A stretch of DNA of 64,000 nt, taken from Stromatinia cepivora (lineage: Eukaryota > Ascomycota > Leotiomycetes > Helotiales > Sclerotiniaceae). The DNA is taken from assembly GCA_014898415.1 (NCBI GenBank), contig RCTD01000012.1, positions 558,001-622,000 of the forward strand, read 5' to 3'. Within the stretch, counting starts at the first letter, position 1. Every line of letters starts with the position of its first letter. The translations under genes and the position numbers were made by a program. Under the pieces are notes generated by a model that saw nothing but the letters and a program-made list of their open reading frames with translations, was not told the origin of the DNA and did no database searches. This document shows positions 1 to 11,257 of the stretch, in pieces.

Positions 1-1397
1 TAGAAGTGTACTTTAAAGAGGAAACTAACCTTTGGCTCGATAATCTTCAAATACCTAACTTGAATACCACTTGTCGTAAAATATGGGATCTCAAATTTCA
101 CACTGATTGGCCTCTTTGCTCCTTTACCCCCAACACCACCCATACTTCCACCGAATCCTCCAGTCATTCCACCTCCATGTTCATCATCACCCTTCACACT
201 CGGTAATCCTAACTCTGCTCTCATAAGGAATTCTTTACTGCCTCCGAATTGTTTGATCTTCCATACTATCGCCGATTTTTCTGGTGCATAGTGTACAGAT
301 CCAATGTTTGTGCGGAAACGTGGGGAATCGGCATCTTCTGGTACTGGAACCGTAATTTCGACATTGTTAGCCGTACTGCGGCGTTTGAATTGCGCTTTGG
401 CTTTCAGCATGTATTCGATTCTTGACCCAGAATGCGATTCCACGATACATTCAACCCAAATCAATGGTTTGACTTGAGTGTTTAGACGGTAAGACATCAA
501 TTCGAATTCCCCATCGGGTGGAATGAAGGAGATAGTTCTATCGTTTTCGAAGCGTGAAAGACGAACACATTGATGGAATTTCACATCCTCCATTTCGATG
601 GCCTTCCCCCGTGTCGCGCGTCCAGTAGTTTCAAACATTACTTTATCGTTCAAACCTAATCGCAATTCAGGCATACCGGACAGATAGCATTTCATCTTTA
701 TGGCACCCAGAATCTCGGACCGCAGAACATTTCCATTCGATGATACGAGTAAATTGAGTGATTCGACAACATCAAGGAAAACTTCATTTTTCCTGTACCG
801 AATTCCTTCTGATCTCCATGATACTGCATTCGTAACGGCTATAGGTGGACGGGCTTGGATCTCTAATTTATGCGATTCTTGGGTAATGTATTCTTGAAGG
901 ATTTTCGATTCTGTAGTTTGTGGATATCCAAAGTCCATCATTTCATCTAGAAGTTCATAAATAATGACGAAGTTGTCTCGAATGGATTCTTCTTCGAGTT
1001 CTTTGAAGTATTCGGTGAAGACTTCGACTATTTTGTGTAGGAAAAGGAGAATTTCGGCGGCATTTGTGTTGCGTTTGGTGAGTGCTAGGAGGTAGAGATT
1101 GTTATGACGGATATATAGATACTTAGGATAAGTCAGAAATTGCGATCGCAGATAGATAGGAGTGAGGATATACATTTATTCCTTCATCTGAGAAACATGG
1201 TGGAACTGCGGAACTCTCTTCTTCTGCTTCACTTAAAAGTATTGGGAACTTTTCAACGGCGGACATAGGAATATCTCCTCTATAATTCCGGGCAAGAAGA
1301 GTCTGCGGTATCATGTCAACATTGTTCAGAAGTCATATCACCATAGAAAGTATTATACCTTGCCCTTCAAATCGAGAAAGAAGACAGCAGATGCCAT
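1..1397 (-). CDS. apm1: AP-1 clathrin adaptor complex medium chain mu-1 (C-terminus outside window)
   Basis: Medium chain of the AP-1 adaptor, which selects Tyr-based cargo for clathrin vesicles at the trans-Golgi and endosomes. Exons read on the minus strand are 1397-1359, 1302-1174 and 1121-30; the next intron (GTTAGT donor at 29) runs out of the window, so the last exon is missing. All junctions are in phase and give 420 residues of a usual ~446. The N-terminus MASAVFFLDLKGK followed by TLLARNYRGDIP is the longin-like part diagnostic of mu-1. The mu-homology domain follows, with GYPQTTESKILQEYI and, near the end, KFEIPYFTTSGIQVRYLKI. A Gly-rich loop (GGMTGGFGGSMGGVGGKG) precedes that last strand. 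The start at 1397 is the family start; the tiny 39-nt first exon is easily missed. Confidence 0.95.
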
Positions 1398-1953
1398 ATT
1401 GCCAGGTAATCAAAGAAAGCAAAGAGATGATAATATCGATGATAGAAAGTGTGCCTAGTTGGCAAAATAGGATATCTTCAAAGAATTTGTATCATTCGTA
1501 AATTTCGCAAAGAATTCCTCTTGATATTTCGAATTGGAATTGAGTTACCTTGAAGGAGTGTTCAGTTGAATAATAGCCCCACGTTCAAGCTTCCCCCTTC
1601 AAATTGATAGATCACCAATATCTCTCCAGCCTTTCCCAGGTCCCAAACTAGTGAAATCTCGGCGGTGAACTTGGTATTCTCACCAAGAGATCGACTAAGC
1701 TTAAAACATACTAGCTTGAGAGCGGCAGAATCTTCCCACGTTAAATATTTTCTTCTTTCAAGAAAAACTTCTTCTTTTTCCATCAACGCGCCCTTTTAGA
1801 CAGTGCAACTCAATCATATAAATATAACTTGTATTGACATTCTGTCAATACTTATCTTGTTTCCCATTGATGTAGTTAGCGATTTCGCGGCGCGGAGACG
1901 GATATCAAAGGTACCATAAGAGCTGGCCGGGCATTGTCTTCTTTTTGACAACA

Positions 1954-2285
1954 GGTTGCCTGGGCGGCGTCAGAGGGACCATACATAAGATTTTTGAAGA
2001 GAAATGGTTGATTTATGGTGCTTCACGCAGGATCGAAAGCCATTGCGACGGGTTTCAATCATCGTCATTTGTTTGCTCAGACTGATATCTACTTTTGCTT
2101 GAAGTTATTGGTACTTGTATGGGCAGCGCCAGAGGGGGCCATGTATACAAATTTGAAGGGAAGTGGTGACTTGATGTCACTGCACGATAGAAATTTCAAG
2201 AGCGATTACGGCGTATTCAATTCAATCAATTTGGATCGTTTACTCAGATGTGATATTTTATTGCTTGAAGTTATTGATACTTACT
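1954..2285 (+). repeat. Diverged tandem duplication, two units of about 165 bp
   Basis: Unit 1 (about 1954-2117) and unit 2 (about 2119-2285) both start with a GGC(G/A)GCGYCAGAGGG-like block and end with TGCTTGAAGTTATTGRTACTT. In between they share a TTTGAAGRGAARTGGT block and a TTTRCTCAGA block in the same order. Most differences look like transitions. No protein-coding role is evident; the 95-codon frame starting at 2015 crosses both units and is probably accidental. Confidence 0.6.
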
Positions 2286-2441
2286 TGGCTATGAGGATTT
2301 GAGGTGATATGTGGAAGGAGATGTGACATGAATAACTTGCGAAATACGGTATTATGAAGTCGAAGATAATTATTTATTTTCAATACTACCTAGTAAACAT
2401 CTTCAGTATCAATCTTCTCCCTTCTCCTGCCCAGTTTGCTC

Positions 2442-2450
2442 TATATAAAG
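2442..2450 (+). promoter_or_regulatory. TATA-like box upstream of opi1
   Basis: TATATAAAG preceded by a pyrimidine-rich stretch. It lies 492 bp upstream of the opi1 ATG, so it would imply a long leader. Motif match only. Confidence 0.3.
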
Positions 2451-2941
2451 CTACACATCAAAATTGATTCGGACACGATGATGCGTTTGTTTTTACCGAA
2501 CCAGCCAAAAGCAATCAAGATGGTCACATGTGAATGCTTTTTCTACAACTATATACTTCCGATCCTTCAATTGTTTGCACCATGTGAATTTACAACCATA
2601 TACAACTCAAAATTAAGAGGAAAGAAAGGAAGAAAAAAAAAAAGAAGATAAATAAATTTCGACTGATTCTGGAGTTTTTTATATTTCAAGGAGTCAACTT
2701 GTTTTGTTTGCTTTAAACAAAATCCTCATTTGCAACATTTGAAAATCACCATCTTATCGTATCACAAGCAAAAAATCCCCCGATCAAAATACTCATCAAC
2801 TCAACAAGTACAACCCTTTTGAAACCTCCAGCGACACTGTTATTTCAGCGGTACACATATGCCAAGCATCAATTGTCTAGTTTTATCACTCACGATAAAT
2901 TTGCAACAATTTTCGCACAATCGTCGGCGTTTGATATCAAA

Positions 2942-4715
2942 ATGGAGCACAATCACATGTTAGGGGAATGCCCCCCATCCTACGCATCTCACGACCCTCA
3001 ATCCTTAAATTTACCTTCCGTACCTGCCGCAGAACCACCACTGATACATCATGAGCGAGTTCTACCCCCATTACCTCCTATGTCTGTAGATCCGAAATAT
3101 CGGCAAGAACCAGTTTCAGAAGTACAATCAACATGGCCATCTTCGAATCCTTTAACCGCATATTATCAACCAGGTCCCTCACAGCTATCGCCTAAAACAA
3201 CAACCAGAAGAAGTACAGATTCGCCGAACGCTATGGACTTAGATTTATCAGATAATAGAGCAAGGCGGGGAGGGAGTGTGCTATCCATAGACGATCCAGA
3301 TGTGCGACTTGCTGCTGAAGCATTAGGAGATCTTCGCGCCGGTATGTTTTTTGAAGACTTTTTGAAATCTTATATTAATTTCATTGGCAGATTTCATACA
3401 GTCCCCCCCTCATCATCATAACAATGCCGCTTCGAACTCGTCTCGATTTGGACAAGGTGGTTCTGCACAACCAGAACCCCTCCTCTCGCTTCTCACCACA
3501 TCCCACCCCTTCATTGGTAACGCGATAGGCGGTTCTTTATCCGCATATTCGGCTTCCAAGAATTATAGTCCTCGTTTCAAATCTAGTGCAGAATATGTTG
3601 AAAGAAGAATTACTCCAGTTGTCAATACAATTAATTCCGTTAATCGTATTACTGGAGTTGAAGGGGGTGTACGTTGGTTCCTTGGTGGTCGTCGACCAAG
3701 TCATCATGGACCTTCAGACACGGAATCCGATTCCCCTTCTCATAAACGTCGAAAGGTCAATACTTCTTCTCCATCCGACCTTGAAGGACAACCCATGCAG
3801 TTTGAAATACAATTTGATCAACAGCGCCGTCGTCGCCCCAGTCAGGTATCGACAACGGATAGCCTTCCTGCATATGATGATCAGCGCAGTCCTAGCTATG
3901 AAGCCTCACAACAAGCCTTGATACCATCGAACCGAAGATCTGATGAATCCGCATCACCTGGTAGCTCATGGCAATCCCGTCTTGTTCTCTCGACTTCGGG
4001 ACTTAGTGTCGCCATGTCAGAAGAGTCGCTCCGAAGTCTGAAATATTGTCTTAGTTGGATTCGTTGGGCAAATGAGCACATAGGAAAACTCATTGTGGCA
4101 TTGAAATCAGTTTTGGAGCAATACGATAATTCTGGCACCATTGCTGACACCCCTTATTCCGACAAAGGGGCTGATAATAATCAAAGGCAAATGGTACTTC
4201 ACACAGATGACCAACGCTCAGCGTTGACTGCAAAAATCGCACAATTAAACAAGGACGTTTTGAAGACCCTGAAAGAGGTGGTGGATATTGTCTCGAAATA
4301 TGCTGGCGGTGCTCTACCTGAAAATGCAAGAGATCTCGTACGTAGGCACTTAACATCCTTACCTCGACGATTTCAAATTGCAAATTCCGTCTCAAATGGC
4401 GAGAATAGAGGTCATCAGGATGGAGATAGTGAGGCTAAGGAAGGTGCACAGAGGGTCATGGTATTGGCGAAAGAAGGTTTGGATATGATGACTCAAGTAT
4501 CAGGAGTTTTAGACGGAACTATTGTTAGTGCGGAAGAATGGTGCGAGAAGTTAGGTCGAAAGAAGCGGGAGGAGAGGGAAGCCGCTACTCCACAGGATGA
4601 AAAAATGATGAATGATGGAAGTGAAAATAGAATGCCAGAAATGTTACCCATCCCAAGTGGAGACGTCAAGGTGGGCTATAGGGGGTTTGGTGAAGAGAGA
4701 CCTACACTTGTTTAA
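2942..4715 (+). CDS. opi1: Opi1-family transcriptional repressor of phospholipid synthesis
   Basis: Opi1 senses phosphatidic acid at the ER and represses inositol/phospholipid genes when released to the nucleus. Exon 1 is 2942-3341 and exon 2 is 3391-4715; the 49-nt intron (GTATGT...CAG) splits a codon in phase 1 and the joined frame encodes 574 residues. The first in-frame ATG is 2942; the frame is open further upstream but has no ATG. The Opi1 signature begins with DVRLAAEALGDLRA just before the intron and continues at residues ~164-235 with LLSLLTTSHPFIGNAIGGSL, SKNYSPRFKS and TGVEGGVRWFLGGRR. A polybasic HKRRKV follows at ~251-256 and could serve lipid binding or nuclear import. The N-terminus is Pro-rich and disordered; the C-terminal half is helical and charged. 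Confidence 0.93.
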
Positions 4716-5477
4716 GAGCTCAATACACTCCTTTAGTCCGTATCTTGTTTTAAGTGTGGGCACACGGCTACAAGCGGTGGAGTATTTCTGGACATGGAAT
4801 TGGAAAGACTCGAAAATTGGCGTATCAATATCAGGAAATCCAGGCGTCGGGTTGTGCAATTGGAGAAATGCGGAAGCGAGAATGGGAAATATGAGAAATG
4901 ATTATATCTCTTTGGTTCGTCGAGGTAGTTTTGCTATATACCATACGCGTTACTGGGGACTTGTACTGTACTACTGATGGATCTGTGGAAATGTTCTTTT
5001 TTGTTTTGTTTTGACTTGGATATGAATGAATGGATGGATGGATGGATCTATCAATTTGATTGATTGATTGATTTATCACAAAATAAAAATATTGTTGTAA
5101 ATCGCAGATGATTGATGCATCGTCAACTTCTTTATTATCACTTGTTGGATATTCATATATACAAGTTGTGATTGTTTTTCAACAGCAAATCTATGTATGG
5201 GTGTTAACTCAAGTGAAACATGAAGTTGGATAGCATGGTATAATATGATATGATATGGAATTTAACACAATACTGAGGAAGGGGTTGGTGGTTAAGTAAC
5301 TACTAGGTAGGTACATAGTAGACTTACGATTTCTCTACTAGGTAGATACTAATGTGAGGGGATTTCTGGGAGTGTGTGGGTGTTGGGGAGGAGGAGGGAG
5401 GAGGCAGGAGGGGGTAGAATTGAGGGGTTGAAATGATGGTTGTATATAGTTGTTGGAGCGGATTTGGGAGAGTCTAT
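4716..5477. other. Intergenic region downstream of opi1
   Basis: No supported gene. Short frames at 4612-4977 and 4831-5079 have no recognisable content. Microsatellites are present: TGGA units at 5029-5047 and TTGA units at 5055-5072. Confidence 0.6.
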
Positions 5478-5520
5478 GAGTCCTTGAGTCCTTGAGTCCT
5501 TGAGTCTTTGAGTCCTTGAG
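5478..5520 (+). repeat. 8-bp tandem repeat (GAGTCCTT)n
   Basis: Five units of GAGTCCTT plus GAG, with one unit changed to GAGTCTTT. It is followed 40 bp later by a run of 13 G at 5560-5572. Direct reading of the sequence. Confidence 0.9.
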
Positions 5521-5620
5521 TTGGCGTTATGTTATGTTTTTAAAGTGGAATAATTATGAGGGGGGGGGGGGGTTGAAATGACTGATTTATGTATGGGAAT
5601 TGCTTATACAGTATATATGG

Positions 5621-6292
5621 ATTCTCAAATCATGGTTTTGGTACGAGGAACAATCATCGAAAGTTTGAAATGACTCTTGGAATTATTCTTTGAGTATGAA
5701 GAATAATAATCAAAAGCCTGAAATGATTCTTCGAGTCACTTTATTCACTTTTTTAGTACGAGGTGTTGTCATCGACAGCCTAGAATCATATTCATATCAA
5801 AAGTATATGAGTCCCCAAATCATGTGTTTCGCATGAGGTGTAGTCATCGAAAGTTTGAAATGATTCCCTGAATTATATTTTTGGTATAATATATGATCAT
5901 CGAAAATTCTTCGAATTATTTTTTGGGTTTGAGATATAGTTATCGAAAGTCTGAAATGATTCCCCGAATTATGTTTTTGATAGAAGATATTATCGAAAGT
6001 CTGAAACGATTCCCCGAATTATGTTTTTGGTTTGAAGAATAGTTATCGAAAACCTGGAATGATTCTTCGAGTCTCTTTTTTGATATAAAACACAACCATC
6101 GAAAGTTTGGAATGACATTCATATTAAAAGGAAATGGTTCATAATGGCATGTTTGATTTTTCGAATCACTTTTTTGGCTTGAGGTGCAGTCATCGAAAGC
6201 CAGGAATGACTGTTATATTGATAGAAAAATCATACACGAGTCCCCAAACCACGTTTTTCGCACGAGGAAAAAATCATCGAGAGCCTGAAATA
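5621..6292 (+). repeat. Degenerate minisatellite, ~52-bp unit, about 11 copies
   Basis: A core ATCGAAAGTCTGAAATGA, with variants, recurs near 5655, 5708, 5770, 5846, 5898, 5941, 5993, 6045, 6098, 6190 and 6275. Between cores a TTCCCCGAATTATGTTTTTG block and a GAGGTGTAGT-like block recur. Adjacent central copies lie 52-53 bp apart; others are spaced by insertions or double units. Short frames across it (5940-6122 minus, 6134-6472 plus) are made of repeat and are not genes. Confidence 0.8.
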
Positions 6293-6628
6293 ACCATTCA
6301 CGCATACAAATACCATCTTTTACACTCATATACATGCATTTCCGGAGCTCGTAGCACCATGAAAATGTGTACAAATAGTTTCGATTGCCCCCCTCTGCTC
6401 GACCTTTTTTTCTCTCGGTATCAAACAGCTTCGATCAATAGAGCTACAGACAAAACGATAAATCTTCAATAAATCTTCGATAATACACGGATTTTCGATA
6501 AATTTCCTCTCGTTCTTCGATATTTTTGCGCATTTTACGAACTTTACGCAGTCTTCGAGACCTTTGCAGTGCTTCTTTCGAGAATTATTACGCCAAGAGC
6601 CAGCGTATTTGAGGGCATTCTGTACATC
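6293..6628. other. Spacer between minisatellite and small gene
   Basis: No gene seen. It contains a TCGATAAAT/TTCGATA-rich stretch around 6460-6530 that could be the decayed tail of the minisatellite. Confidence 0.4.
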
Positions 6629-7194
6629 ATGAAGCAGCCCTCAGGTTCTTTTGACCGTACGGATATAATTGGGTTCGTGGCCAATGAGGACATTAGCCAG
6701 GGTGTACAAAGGTTTGAGGCTAGCAATGGTCAAGGCCAGGCTGAAACAGCTCAAGGTCAGGATGCCAATCAAGATAATGCAACTCAAGAAGCTACACAGG
6801 AGCCAGATAGTGCTCCAGGACAATGGCAATGCAAAGCACCGTTCCCTTTCCCTCGTATGCATATCTTGGTTTGTTGCCCCCTACCTCGCTCAACAACATG
6901 TATCTAACATAATTAATGTAGTGCGATCATGTCAATGAAGCCGGTGCGCAAGCTTGCACCAGCCCCGTAGAGTTCACAGACCCTGGCCCTTGGGGCCTCG
7001 AGCACAGAGGAGGATGCGGCAGGCCAAAAACCGCCGGGCTTTTCGAAGACCCGCCAAAGCACACTGAAACATGGGAAATCGGCGAATACGTAGCTAAGTA
7101 TTCTGAAATGGTTGAGGGGGATGATGAACATGTGTTATGCTTTGTTCATCTACGAGATGGCAGGCGTGTTACTAGGCCTACTGTTTATGCCTAG
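6629..7194 (+). CDS. Hypothetical small two-exon protein
   Basis: I do not recognise the family. Exon 1 is 6629-6868 (80 codons) and exon 2 is 6922-7194 (90 codons and TAG), giving 170 residues. The 53-nt intron has a GTTTGT donor, a perfect CTAAC branch site at 6904-6908 and a TAG acceptor; both sides are phase 0. Support for a real gene is that exon 2 is GC-rich, lacks its own ATG, and stays open in this frame only. Exon 1 holds a Gln/Asn/Glu-rich linker, then WQCKAPFPFPRMHIL; exon 2 begins CDHVNEAGAQACTSP. The spaced Cys/His residues across the junction hint at a small metal-binding fold. The C-terminal half contains a Trp-Glu rich stretch (ETWEIGEYVAKY). The nearest alternative donor (GTATGC at 6855) would break the frame. 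Confidence 0.55.
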
Positions 7195-8929
7195 CAAGGA
7201 GCTGTTTTGTTATCATCACATCCGGTTTTCCCTCCTCAACACTCTTCATCCACTCCGACTCCACCCTCATTGTTCGACTCTTACTCATACACTCTATCCC
7301 TCAATTTCCGATTTCGAATCATCGTACGATGTACCCTCATTGTTCCACCGCAAATCGGACAATCCACACATCTCTCCTCCCATACTCCCATCCCAACCGG
7401 ATGATTTATTTCTCAACTCAACTTCTTCGATCAATTTACTCGTCCGATATATCCTTCTATCGTTCCATCATCATATCGTCTTAACGAGGACTCGATCACC
7501 ATCCTATTTTTGAATTCGATTTCGATACTTTTTTTCGGAATCCATTATTCATTGCATGGCTTTGACGGCGGTCTCTACACGCATCCACTCCTTACAACGT
7601 CATCGTTGTTTTTGGATCTCGATCTTCTACATTTTTTTATAGCTGGATGTTAGATAACCTTCACTTCTTCATTCCAATATACCCGACTCTGTTACATAGG
7701 CAGGGTTGGAGTGAGTTGAAATTGGAATTGGAGTCTTGGATCTAACAGCTAACTCAAAAAGTCCGCATGGTTTTTACAAATTTGATGAAGATGATACTTC
7801 TGTTTCGATATTTGTCTAGGGGGTCCATGAATGGGAATGGGATTGGGATTGGGATTGGAATGGAATTAGACAAATACAGTAGAAATAGAAATACATATAT
7901 CTTCTCATCATTATATCTCGCTAATTTGTGATTGTTGTTCGTGCCGTTTAGGGAAGCGGTAGTTAATTAAGGGGAAGGAGGTACATGATAAGCGATGCTT
8001 AGTCATCTAACGTCTAACATCTGACCCATCATAATATAATACTAATGACATGAAGTGAAATGCATTTATCATGCGGAATGAGCCTCCATCCGAAATGAAT
8101 AATTCTTAAATAAGAATTTAACCTTCAACTAGAAATTCCAAGTCATTTTGAGATAGTTTAGAATGGCTTAATTAGATAATATTCTTGTATCGATTATTCA
8201 AGTAATTAGTAGATCCCATCGTTACCTATCTGTTCTTTAATTTAGACAAACTAACTAATTAGCTTATTATAGACTCTGTATCTCACTCCATTCTAGGAAA
8301 CAATACTTCGGTGATGCAGGATATGAAAATAACTGAGAATCTCACTTGGGGATTAAAAAATTGGTTGTGCTAAGCGATGAAAAACTATTTGTCGCTCTTG
8401 GAAGTACATCCGGCATTCATACCTCCTCTGTGAATTTGTTGCGACATTAGTATTAACTTCTTGGATACTCTAACTAAATGAGTTGTTTCTGACCTATTAC
8501 TTGATGTTAATCTTAACGCTGGAGTGTAAATATTGATGGAGATGTACAATTTTCCCCGTGACAGCATTTTTGGACTGTAAAGGGCTTATTCATAATAGTG
8601 GATGTAGGTTCCTCCTACTTACCGGATGTCCTACTCCCGTTATTCTCATAACAAAAAAAAGGATACTGTGTTTCTACAACCAAACGACGGCTAATAATAG
8701 TGAGTATCCATTTGTGGTGTGCTATCCGTATTGCTTAAATCACTCTAAAAAGAACACACAATGAAATCCGCAGTCCATGTAATCATGAAACTCTAAATCT
8801 CGTTCTATAAAATCTACCAATTCCGTCCAAGTTCCAGTCCGTATGTTGCACACGAGAGATATCTCGTATAACGCCCCATAACTATCATAACGATCATCAC
8901 TCTCATGAATAGAGACGTCTACTGAGCAC
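7195..8929. other. Intergenic region
   Basis: No supported gene. Pyrimidine-rich frames at 7112-7513 and 7207-7404 look like low-complexity sequence. A (GGGATT)n-like run sits at about 7828-7862. The rest is AT-rich with no recognisable element. Confidence 0.5.
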
Positions 8930-10579
8930 TCAAACATGACTCTTATTAAAATCCACCACCGTCACCACAGTATCCTTAAGAATCGACTCATCCCTATCCC
9001 TAATAACTCTTTTCCTCGGCAATCTATATTCATCGCTAGACCACGGCGATTTGGCTTGCGAATTCGATACATCTGAACCAAATCTTCTAAAACTGCCTGT
9101 GATCGAATTGAACATTATCATAGTCTTATGCGCAAGAGGCCGTAGTGCTGGAATACACGCAATGATAATCCCAACATAGAGTTCCATTAAACTGAAATAT
9201 CCTACTGGGACGTAGTCCCCTTTACTTGGATTAGTTGATGCGAAAAATAGGTGCTTGGGAAGGATTCTTACAGGTGATGTTTTGAGTATTGGAGAATTCC
9301 CCAATGTTTGCGAGGCGTGTGATACTGACTGCTGTGACACTATCGCTAGAATTAGCATTGTGCTACAAATTGAGGGGGAAAACCTTACAATAACCCCAGA
9401 GAAAACATGCAAATAACCGTAAGTTTCTTTTGCCAGCCCATCATCAATTGACTTACATTCCATACCGGCAACGCAATGATCAAAATATCCAAAGCGACGT
9501 TAAATGCTGCATTCATCAAGACTTGGAGATGAAAGTTGCTGCAAAAACCTTCGTGTAATTTATCCCATTGATACCATGCATAACTAACAGGCGTACATTG
9601 GAAAATTGTTGCAACCGTGAAACTAATCCCATAACCGATGCAAAGCGCTAGTGCTCCATAGACCCAATATACATAAGGCGTGAAGGGGAATAGTCGGATG
9701 TACATTAGACAGAAAGAGATCTTGATTGTTGCTATTGCTACGTTGTACATAACTTCGCTGACGTAGTAAAACTGGGAAGCATTAGTTTGGAGGAAAAAGG
9801 TATTTACTTGATGCTAAGAACCTTTAGGATATCTGTTATGTTTTGAGGTGGTAATGTCCATATATCCTTGCCAAGGCCAAGATCCGCCACTGATTAGCCA
9901 GTTAGTATACATTCACACTTTATGATGGGACTTATATCGATGAAACTTACAGATAACTGAGATAGGTATAGTGGGGATCATGAGTATCTAACTGAGATTA
10001 GTGACGTACTAAGAGGAAGATGTATTAGACCTTACCACCGTGGCAAGCAAAGCCCAGTCCTCCGACTCCCATGCTCGTAATCGTAGAGCAGTTGTCAAAC
10101 ACCGGAAAAAGTAGAATATTACTGCTAAACTACCGCCAATGAGACCTACAAGTTCTGCCGTCAAAGTTCTGTCGCGCACTGGGATGCCGCATAAAGTATC
10201 CGTAACATTCTTTGTGGCTGTAAAAAGTCAGTTATCATGCACTAGCGAAATATCAAGATCGATGTCACTTACTGAGAAGCTCAGGAACGGTACAAATTTT
10301 TTGCGCACACACTGTGATATTGTGTTGGAGTGCAGTATTGGTACATATACATTCGACATCTGTAGATGAACATCCGGATGTAGGAAGGATCTCAGCCGTA
10401 CATAGGAGCTGAAGTCCTGTCAATAATATAACCAAGCAGAGGTAAATTTTCGAACTTACCGCACATTTTGGGTATGCAGCTGAGGCAGCCGCCAGGAGTT
10501 CTGTGGAGTTTTGCGATTGGCTTTCGACGATGACAGCCATGCTGACCATGAAGGCCATGATACTCTTGAACAATTTCAT
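8930..10579 (-). CDS. CFEM-domain, Pth11-like seven-transmembrane receptor
   Basis: Fungal plasma-membrane receptor of the Pth11/rhodopsin-like class, which in pathogens senses surface cues; here only the fold is inferred. Exons on the minus strand: 10579-10460, 10408-10273, 10217-10036, 9987-9951, 9889-9822, 9771-9389 and 9362-8930 (452 residues, phase-consistent). A signal peptide (residues 1-~20) leads into a CFEM domain with eight cysteines at 39, 43, 53, 60, 62, 74, 79 and 95. The membrane part follows, with WESEDWALLATV, GLGKDIWTLPPQNI, FQCTPVSYAWYQWD and GDYVPVGYFSLMELYVGI, all Pth11-family landmarks. The donor of intron 5 (GTTCTT at 9821) is weak but gives the family-like junction ILK/FYYVSE. 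The stretch between 9362 and ~9240 is longer than in relatives and may hide one more intron. Confidence 0.85.
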
Positions 10580-11257
10580 GGTGCTGGTCCCTGAGGGCTA
10601 GTCCGCCCGTGCTCTATTCCAAAAGTTAAATATCTATAAAGATATATATGAAGACAAATTGGTGAACCGTAAACGTGGGCAGATTCCGAACGAGACGACT
10701 ACGATTTAATGTACTCAGGTCTCAATAAAGAAGTCTCCCTTATCGATTTGAGCACCAGAACCTCACATTTTCTCGGTGAAAAATATCTTTCGAGGCTTCT
10801 TGCACTAATCGATGCTCGAAAGGTGGCTTGGGCATTTAAAATGGATTTTTGCCTTTCAGGTTTGACTTCAACTGACCAATGAATTCTGCTTCGTAGTTCA
10901 ATGTAGAAACTTTCCTTTCCGTGATTGGGTGGATCCAGATGTTCTCAGATGTTAGTTAACTATTTTTAGATGACTTCTTGGCTATTTCAAAGAGTTTACT
11001 AACCCTCATCCAGCTAGATTACCAGAGCAGTTGGATTGAGATCGTTTTGACATTACGTTCTCATGACCAGATCTCAAAGAGAATAAATCAAAGTAATTGG
11101 TAATGATTAGCTCCATTGGTCACACCGGTAATTGCCTTTTACGACCAAGGTACATCCTATTTTCGCGTGAAGTCACAGCAAGGTCCAAATTCACACTACT
11201 CCCCCAAGGAAGAAAGGCTGACAGAGTCTTATCACAATCAAGCATACCGTATAAACT
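10580..11257. other. Promoter side of the CFEM receptor; no gene seen
   Basis: No coding region supported. The 60-codon frame at 11097-11279 runs into the foldback element and is not credible. Confidence 0.5.

Larger units (their letters stand above)
1398..2941. other. Intergenic region between apm1 and opi1 (divergent promoters)
   Basis: The two flanking genes diverge from here. An ATG-initiated open frame of 73 codons lies on the minus strand at 1783-1562, upstream of apm1; it matches no family I know and could be a leader ORF. A diverged tandem duplication occupies about 1954-2285 (separate entry). A good TATA-like box, TATATAAAG, lies at 2442-2450. A pyrimidine/A-rich leader precedes the opi1 ATG. 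Confidence 0.6.

Noticed and set aside
1562..1783. 73-codon frame upstream of apm1
   Set aside because: No family, no splice link to apm1 needed; kept only as a possible leader ORF.
2015..2302. 95-codon frame
   Set aside because: Crosses both units of a tandem duplication; likely accidental.
5621..6292. CRISPR-like array
   Set aside because: The repeats are contiguous and degenerate with no unique spacers, in a eukaryotic genome.
6134..6472. 112-codon frame
   Set aside because: Composed of minisatellite and simple sequence.
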